In this document: piece by piece, positions 7,543 through 11,088 of the stretch
Layout of the letters: every line of letters starts with the position of its first letter
Numbering within the stretch: the first letter of the stretch is position 1
Assembly: GCA_900772575.1 (NCBI GenBank)
Contig: CAAHEN010000147.1
Span: 1 to 11,088, forward strand
Direction of reading: 5' to 3'
DNA length: 11,088 nucleotides
Source: Bacteroidaceae bacterium
Lineage (GTDB): Bacteria; Bacteroidota; Bacteroidia; Bacteroidales; Bacteroidaceae
Program-made: the position numbers and the translations under genes
The notes under the pieces: model-generated
Told to the model about the DNA's origin: nothing
Seen by the model: only the letters and a program-made list of their open reading frames with translations
Databases searched by the model: none

Positions 7543-7584
7543 TGCAACAAAATTCTTTTTCCATGCAACAAAATTCTTTTTTTG
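7543..7584. repeat. Two tandem 21-bp repeats upstream of the minus-strand promoter
   Basis: TGCAACAAAATTCTTTTT occurs at 7543-7560 and again at 7564-7581, a period of 21. On the minus strand the units read AAAAAGAATTTTGTTGCA, an A/T-rich stretch just upstream of the -33 box at 7514-7517. Confidence 0.75.
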
Positions 7585-7665
7585 AGTGTCCAGAAGGCCC
7601 TTTTCTGGGGCCTTTTCATGACCGCTTATGTATCTGCGCGGCGGACACATAATATTTATATTATT

Positions 7666-7748
7666 ATGTCACTCCCGACTGGGGGTTTGAATGTGGCGGC
7701 GGCACATTGCTTTTTACGGGGGTTGACACCCCCGTTTCACGGCACCAT
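7666..7748 (+). repeat. Palindromic repeat element, copy e with internal deletion
   Basis: Modules A (CTCCCGACTGGGGG, TTTGAATGTGG) and B (GGGGGTTGACACCCCC) are present. The linker and hairpin C are missing, and the sequence resumes at the far end (TTCACGGCACCAT versus TTCACGGCGCCAT in copy c), as expected of a deletion of about 34 bases. The gene-free stretch 7325-8239 holds the leader and promoter, this repeat cluster, and the typA upstream repeats. Confidence 0.78.
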
Positions 7749-7757
7749 ACCATTGTT

Positions 7758-7784
7758 ACATTCGAACCCCCAGCGGGGGTGGCA
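7758..7784 (-). repeat. Palindromic repeat element, module A only (copy f)
   Basis: ACATTCGAACCCCCAGCGGG and the following GGTGGCAT are the reverse complement of module A. It faces copy g head to head across 36 bases. Confidence 0.78.
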
Positions 7785-7820
7785 TATTCACCCGACCGGA
7801 CGCGGCGGACACATATTATT

Positions 7821-7933
7821 ATGTCACCCCCGACTGGGGGTTCGAATGTGGTGGCGGCGCATTGTCTTTATACGGGGGTTGACACCCCCGCCTGATGTTA
7901 CGTCGCCCCGTCCCGGGGCTTCGCGGCGGCATG
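7821..7933 (+). repeat. Palindromic repeat element, full copy g (reference copy)
   Basis: Hairpin A: CCCCC (7827-7831)/GGGGG (7836-7840), followed by TTCGAATGTGG. Hairpin B: CGGGGGT (7873-7879)/ACCCCCG (7884-7890). A conserved linker CCTGATGTTACGTC follows, then hairpin C: GCCCCGTCCCGGGGC near 7904-7918, with CTTCGCGGCGGCATGG. The three-hairpin layout, intergenic location and inverted pairing resemble REP/BIME elements. No transposase is in the window. Confidence 0.87.
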
Positions 7934-7940
7934 GTGCTGT

Positions 7941-8036
7941 ACAAGGCAGGCCGCACTCGGGAATGGAAATCAAAATAAATTTTGCCCACTCCATATGCAC
8001 GGTCATTCCGCTCATTTGCACTGCCTCCTGCCTAGC
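7941..8036 (+). repeat. Typa-upstream tandem repeat, unit 1 (96 bp)
   Basis: The unit starts ACAAGGCAGGCCGCACTCGG, runs through an AAATAAATTTTGC core, and ends with CGCTCATTTGCACTGCCTCC. It is near-identical to unit 2 apart from about ten substitutions. The position matching the -7 box reads TGCCTCCTG and is not a promoter. Confidence 0.92.
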
Positions 8037-8132
8037 ACAAGGCAGGCCGCACCCGGGAATGGAAATCAAAATAAATTTTGCCCTTTACATGTGCACGGTC
8101 ATTCCGCTCATTTGCACTGCCTCTTGCACAGC
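8037..8132 (+). repeat. Typa-upstream tandem repeat, unit 2 (96 bp)
   Basis: Same length and order as unit 1. The -7 equivalent reads TGCCTCTTG, intermediate between unit 1 and the functional-looking unit 3. Like unit 1 it carries 13 extra bases between the TTTTGC core and CATTCCGC. Confidence 0.92.
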
Positions 8133-8212
8133 ACAAGGCAGGCCGCACTCGGGAATGGAAATCAAAATAAATTTTGCTTTCCCATTCCGCTCATTTGCAC
8201 TACCTTTGCACC
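8133..8212 (+). repeat. Typa-upstream tandem repeat, unit 3 (shorter, promoter-bearing)
   Basis: It matches units 1 and 2 from ACAAGGCAGG to the TTTTGC core, lacks 13 bases there, then continues as CATTCCGCTCATTTGCACTA and CCTTTGC. The change turns the degenerate boxes of the other units into TACCTTTG. Confidence 0.9.
8173..8208 (+). promoter_or_regulatory. Promoter of typA
   Basis: TACCTTTG (8201-8208) fits the Bacteroidetes -7 box TAnnTTTG. The -33 partner is less certain: TTTG at 8173-8176 is 24 bases upstream, slightly long, while TTTC at 8178-8181 is at a better 19. Transcription would begin near 8215, about 25 bases before the ATG. GGAATGGAAA (8152-8161) and TTTCCCATTCC (8178-8188) form an imperfect palindrome over the -33 region. 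Confidence 0.68.
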
Positions 8213-8239
8213 CCGAATCGCAATATATATAAGGACACC

Positions 8240-10039
8240 ATGCAAGATATCAGAAACATTGCCATCATTGCCCACGTTGACCACGGGAAGACGACACTCG
8301 TGGACAAGATGCTTCTCGCCGGAAACCTCTTCCGGCAAAACCAACAGACGGGAGACCTCATGCTCGACAACAATGACCTGGAACGGGAACGCGGCATCAC
8401 GATCCTCTCGAAAAATGTTTCTATCAGATACAAGGGTGTCAAAATCAATATCATAGACACTCCGGGGCACTCTGACTTCGGCGGTGAGGTGGAGCGCGTG
8501 CTCAACATGGCCGACGGCTGTATCCTGCTCGTCGACGCCTTCGAGGGCCCGATGCCGCAGACGCGCTTCGTGCTCCAAAAGGCGCTCCAGATCGGACTCA
8601 AACCCATCGTCGTGGTCAACAAGGTGGACAAGCCCAACTGCCGCCCGGAGGAGGTCTACGAGATGGTCTTCGACCTCATGTTCGACCTCAACGCCACTGA
8701 GGACCAGCTCAACTTCCCCGTCGTCTACGGCTCGGCCAAAAACGGCTGGATGGGCGAGGACTACAAGCACCCGACGGACAACATCAACTATCTCCTCGAC
8801 AAGATCATCGAGGTCATCCCCGCACCGACGCAGCTGGAGGGCACGCCGCAGATGCTCATCACCTCGCTCGACTACTCCAGTTACACGGGACGCATCGCCG
8901 TCGGGCGCGTGCACCGCGGCGTCATCCGCGAGGGCATGAACTGCACCATCGCTCACCGCGACGGCACCTTCGAGAAGACAAAAATCAAGGAGGTGCACAC
9001 CTTCGAGGGCATGGGGCGGCAGAAGACCGACGCCGTCGAGAGCGGTGACATCTGCGCCGTCATCGGTCTGGAGAACTTCGAGATCGGCGACACCATCTGC
9101 GACTACGACAACCCCGAACCGCTGCCCACCATCGCCATCGACGAGCCGACCATGTCGATGCTCTTCACCATCAACGACTCCCCCTTCTTCGGCAAGGAGG
9201 GCAAGTTCTGCACCTCGCGCCACATCAACGACCGCTTGGAGAAAGAGCTGGAGAAAGACCTGGCCCTGCGCGTCAAGAAGACGGAGGGCGCCGACCGCTG
9301 GATCGTCTCCGGACGCGGCGTGCTGCATCTCTCCATCCTCATCGAGACGATGCGCCGCGAGGGCTATGAGCTACAGGTCGGGCAACCGCAGGTCATCTAC
9401 AAGGAGATCGACGGGCTGAAGTGTGAGCCCATCGAGGAGCTCACCATCAACGTCCCCGAGGAGTTCGCCTCAAAGATGATAGACATGGTGACGCGCCGCA
9501 AGGGTGAGATGACCTCGATGCAGAACATGGGCGAGCGCGTCGACATCGAGTTCGACATCCCCTCGCGCGGCATCATTGGCCTGCGCACCAACGTGCTCAC
9601 CGCCAGCCAGGGTGAGGCCATCATGGCCCACCGCTTCAAGGAATACCAGCCCTACAAGGGTGAGATACAGCGCCGCACCAATGGCTCGATGATCGCCCTC
9701 GAAGGCGGCACAGCCTATGCCTATGCCATCGATCACCTGCAGGACCGCGGCAAGTTCTTCATCAACCCGCAGGACGAGGTCTACGCCGGCCAGGTGGTGG
9801 GTGAGCACGTCCACGAGAACGACCTCGTGGTCAACGTCACGAAGGCGAAGCAGCTGACCAACATGCGCGCCTCTGGCGCCGACGACAAGGCCCGCATCGT
9901 ACCGCCCACCGTCTTCTCGCTCGAAGAGGCGCTGGAGTATATCAAGGAGGACGAGTATGTCGAGGTGACGCCGAAGTCCATGCGCATGCGCAAGGTGATC
10001 CTTGACCACACGGCCCGCAAACGCGCCGGCCGCGACTAG
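8240..10039 (+). CDS. typA: Ribosome-associated GTPase TypA/BipA
   Basis: A 599-residue translational GTPase, the normal length for the family. It starts MQDIRNIAIIAHVDHGKTT; an AAGGA lies 4 bases before this ATG, and the 22 extra in-frame codons upstream are encoded by the promoter repeat. GTPase motifs: G1 AHVDHGKTT (11-19), G2 RGIT (51-54), G3 DTPGH (73-77), G4 NKVD (127-130), G5 GSAKNG (164-169). EF-G-like beta-barrel and alpha/beta domains follow, and the family-specific C-terminal region holds RGIIGLRTNVLTASQGEA. BipA binds the 70S ribosome in the GTP state and aids large-subunit assembly and stress or low-temperature growth. It is a single-gene unit here, with its own promoter and terminator. 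All motifs are intact. Confidence 0.97.
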   Translation: MQDIRNIAIIAHVDHGKTTLVDKMLLAGNLFRQNQQTGDLMLDNNDLERERGITILSKNVSIRYKGVKINIIDTPGHSDFGGEVERVLNMADGCILLVDAFEGPMPQTRFVLQKALQIGLKPIVVVNKVDKPNCRPEEVYEMVFDLMFDLNATEDQLNFPVVYGSAKNGWMGEDYKHPTDNINYLLDKIIEVIPAPTQLEGTPQMLITSLDYSSYTGRIAVGRVHRGVIREGMNCTIAHRDGTFEKTKIKEVHTFEGMGRQKTDAVESGDICAVIGLENFEIGDTICDYDNPEPLPTIAIDEPTMSMLFTINDSPFFGKEGKFCTSRHINDRLEKELEKDLALRVKKTEGADRWIVSGRGVLHLSILIETMRREGYELQVGQPQVIYKEIDGLKCEPIEELTINVPEEFASKMIDMVTRRKGEMTSMQNMGERVDIEFDIPSRGIIGLRTNVLTASQGEAIMAHRFKEYQPYKGEIQRRTNGSMIALEGGTAYAYAIDHLQDRGKFFINPQDEVYAGQVVGEHVHENDLVVNVTKAKQLTNMRASGADDKARIVPPTVFSLEEALEYIKEDEYVEVTPKSMRMRKVILDHTARKRAGRD

Positions 10040-10047
10040 AACGCCGG

Positions 10048-10073
10048 AAAGCCCCGGGACGGGGCTTCTTTTC
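10048..10073 (+). terminator. Intrinsic terminator of typA, built from repeat module C
   Basis: AAGCCCC (10049-10055) pairs with GGGGCTT (10061-10067) across a GGGAC loop, then CTTTTC. The hairpin plus the following CGCGCATGGGCCGCG matches module C of the palindromic repeat (compare the minus strand of 4183-4210), so the terminator is also a repeat copy (10049-10080). Confidence 0.85.
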
Positions 10074-10123
10074 GCGCATGGGCCGCGAATGATCAATCGC
10101 GCACCATCCTTGCACATCAAGAT

Positions 10124-10160
10124 AAGCCCCAATCGGTCATTAGATCGGTTGGGGCTTTAA
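10124..10160. terminator. Second, apparently bidirectional terminator hairpin
   Basis: AAGCCCCAATCGG (10124-10136) pairs with its partner ending TTGGGGCTT (to 10157); with two G-T pairs the stem reaches 15 bp around an ATTA loop. TTTAA follows on plus. On minus the stem is followed by ATC, so the minus-strand tail is weak. It backs up the typA terminator. Confidence 0.7.
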
Positions 10161-10165
10161 CATAG

Positions 10166-10197
10166 CTTGCTTTCGGCGTCTGGAAACCGTATCTTTG
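10166..10197 (+). promoter_or_regulatory. Orphan Bacteroidetes-type promoter
   Basis: TATCTTTG (10190-10197), followed by CAG, is a consensus -7 box, and CTTG (10166-10169) stands exactly 20 bases upstream, the same spacing as the promoter at 7486-7517. No convincing coding region follows; a perfect palindrome begins within 10 bases. Confidence 0.62.
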
Positions 10198-10206
10198 CAG
10201 TAGAGG

Positions 10207-10237
10207 AATGGGCCATCCGCGCGGATGGCCCATTTTC
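10207..10237 (+). terminator. Perfect 28-bp palindrome with T tail directly after the orphan promoter
   Basis: AATGGGCCATCCGC and its reverse complement abut at 10220/10221 with no mismatch; in RNA this gives about 12 bp and a 4-base loop, followed by TTTTC. It would work as an intrinsic terminator, making the transcript from the upstream promoter only 30-40 bases long. The same symmetry could instead be a protein binding site. The rest of the gene-free stretch, 10240-10490, is AT-shifted and holds no gene I can support. Confidence 0.55.
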
Positions 10238-10373
10238 GTACCCCACTGCGGCCCGTATCGCCAGCATATGGCGAAAATTACTCCGGTTTTTCGACTAACT
10301 GGCCCTAGCCCCGGAAAAATTTGCTCCGAGCTAATTCTATTTTGCCTTGGGGAAGTTTCGTCAAGTTCCCGTT

Positions 10374-10411
10374 TTAACATTCTAAATTCGGGCGGAAGTT
10401 AAATATGTTAA
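10374..10411. repeat. Inverted repeat TTAACAT...ATGTTAA
   Basis: TTAACAT (10374-10380) and ATGTTAA (10405-10411) are separated by 24 bases in an AT-rich segment. Seven-base arms are weak evidence of function; a regulator site is possible. Confidence 0.35.
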
Positions 10412-10491
10412 GGTGCCGATTCAGTAATTGGGGCAAAAAGGTGAAGCGGCACGTAGCGCGGGGTTATATTATGGGGGCGTTGTATGTGGTG

Positions 10492-10525
10492 GTCGCCCCG
10501 GGACGGGACTTCTCTTCGCGCATGT
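10492..10525 (+). repeat. Palindromic repeat element, module C only (copy i)
   Basis: GTCGCCCCGGGACGGGACTT followed by CTCTTCGCGCATG matches the module C end at 10051-10080, with one arm mutated (GGGAC instead of GGGGC), so the hairpin is weakened. Confidence 0.65.
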
Positions 10526-10592
10526 ACCATATACCACATCATATAACCATATATCTATCGCGCATGCGCCACACATCATCACACCATCAAAA

Positions 10593-11088
10593 TCACCTCC
10601 CCTGCCGCCGGCAAGCCAGGAGCAGGGCCTGCCAGCGGCGGAAGAGGGCGTAGGACCTGACGAAGAGCGTGGACGGGTGGCGCACAACGGACAGCGGCAA
10701 CCGCAGGGGGCGCATGGCCGCCAGGGCGGCGGCGAAACAGCGGTGGGCCTGTCGGCGTGCAGAGGGCGGCAGGGCGGGGGCTGCCAGCTGGAACTCCCGG
10801 TAGAGCGCGACAAAATTGTACCAGCAGTAGGCCTCGCAGCGCCGCAGCCCCTCACGGCCGATGGCGGCATCTTCGAGCATGCGGCGGCGCAGGGCGTTGG
10901 CGGCCAGGAGGTCGAGGCGCGAGAGCAGGTTGCCGTGCGTACACGACTGCCCGTGCTGCCGGTAGAAATAGACTGCCCGCGAGCGCACCACGCGGCGGCA
11001 GGCCAGATAGTGCAGGCACGTCGTGTTGTCGTCAGCGTAGCGGCGCAAGTCGGTGGCATAGGGCAGGCGGCGGTGGAGCGACGTGCGC
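10593..11088 (-). CDS. Family 2 glycosyltransferase, C-terminal part (5' end outside the window)
   Basis: The minus-strand frame is open from the window edge to TGA at 10595-10593, giving 164 residues. The edge reads RTSLHRRLPYATDLRRYADD, then NTTCLHYLACRRVV and VYFYRQHGQS. This matches the end of GT-A fold family 2 transferases, where an E/D-D-x-x-T motif (here ADDNTT, with Ala at the usual Glu/Asp position) comes before the helix and the YYYRQ strand. The N-terminal nucleotide-sugar binding half, including the DxD motif, is not in view. The remaining about 115 residues are helical and Arg/Ala-rich, without a membrane segment. Such enzymes add sugars to envelope polysaccharides or glycoproteins; donor and acceptor are unknown. 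I see no strong terminator after its stop. Confidence 0.82.
   Translation of the reverse strand, partial: RTSLHRRLPYATDLRRYADDNTTCLHYLACRRVVRSRAVYFYRQHGQSCTHGNLLSRLDLLAANALRRRMLEDAAIGREGLRRCEAYCWYNFVALYREFQLAAPALPPSARRQAHRCFAAALAAMRPLRLPLSVVRHPSTLFVRSYALFRRWQALLLACRRQGR

Noticed and set aside
7836..7849. GGGGGTTCGAATG resembles the T-arm of a tRNA
   Set aside because: The sequence after TTCGAAT does not pair with the G run, and no acceptor, D or anticodon arm is nearby; the G run instead pairs with the upstream C run of hairpin A.
7534..8232. Plus-strand frame with a 32-residue repeat (QGRPHSGMEIKINFA...) that looks like a repeat protein
   Set aside because: It is just the 96-bp promoter repeat and palindromic DNA read in frame; the period is divisible by 3, and the frame runs over the typA promoter and start.
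8162..9328. Long open frame opposite typA
   Set aside because: Same cause; composition is biased and typA on the other strand has all GTPase motifs.
10117..10402. Small open frames on both strands across the palindrome after the orphan promoter
   Set aside because: They span terminator and palindrome structures, have no RBS or recognisable family, and the plus one starts inside the palindrome itself.
10469..11059. Minus-strand frame of 196 codons overlapping the glycosyltransferase
   Set aside because: It is Thr/Ala/Pro/Ser-rich shadow sequence; the other minus frame carries the glycosyltransferase signature and ends cleanly at 10593.

Overview
The window looks like chromosomal DNA of a GC-rich member of the Bacteroidales, most likely a Prevotellaceae-type genome. 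The evidence is of three kinds. The protein families fit: a secreted multidomain protein with the tail GGIYIQNGRKFIVK, a KYLTPQ-type small protein, and a secreted bleomycin-hydrolase-like peptidase. Promoters carry the Bacteroidetes TAnnTTTG box, and most starts lack a Shine-Dalgarno sequence. Assignment below family level would be a guess.

Layout, left to right. (1) Positions 2-3353, + strand: an apparent operon of an NAD-dependent epimerase/dehydratase (5' end outside the window), an Aur1-like PAP2 membrane phosphatase/phosphotransferase that overlaps it by 10 bases, and an exported C1B (bleomycin hydrolase/PepC-type) cysteine peptidase; a strong hairpin follows at 3490-3526. (2) 3619-4053: a small heat shock protein (Hsp20) with a clear RBS and a UUCG-capped terminator. 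(3) 4180-4703: no gene, but a cluster of dispersed palindromic repeats (BIME/REP-like). (4) 4751-7517, - strand: a two-gene unit with its own promoter and terminator, made of a large secreted protein of three beta-trefoil-like modules with a sorting-type C-terminus, interrupted by one frameshift in a G run, and a 58-residue downstream protein. (5) 7666-7933: more copies of the same palindromic repeat. (6) 7941-8212: three tandem copies of a ~96-bp segment, only the last of which carries an intact promoter box. (7) 8240-10039, + strand: typA/bipA, a ribosome-associated GTPase, whose terminator is itself a copy of one repeat module. (8) 10040-10592: no gene; two terminators, a solitary promoter followed at once by a perfect 28-bp palindrome, and an AT-shifted stretch of unknown role. 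(9) 10593-11088, - strand: the C-terminal part of a family 2 glycosyltransferase.

The epimerase and PAP2 enzymes are translationally coupled and plausibly act on one envelope-lipid or glycan pathway; the peptidase would work outside the cytoplasm. The secreted beta-trefoil protein and its small partner form an accessory unit, bracketed by repeats and partly lower in GC than the rest, and this is the part most likely to have moved or recombined. The most interesting non-coding structure is the triplicated, partly decayed promoter segment in front of typA.
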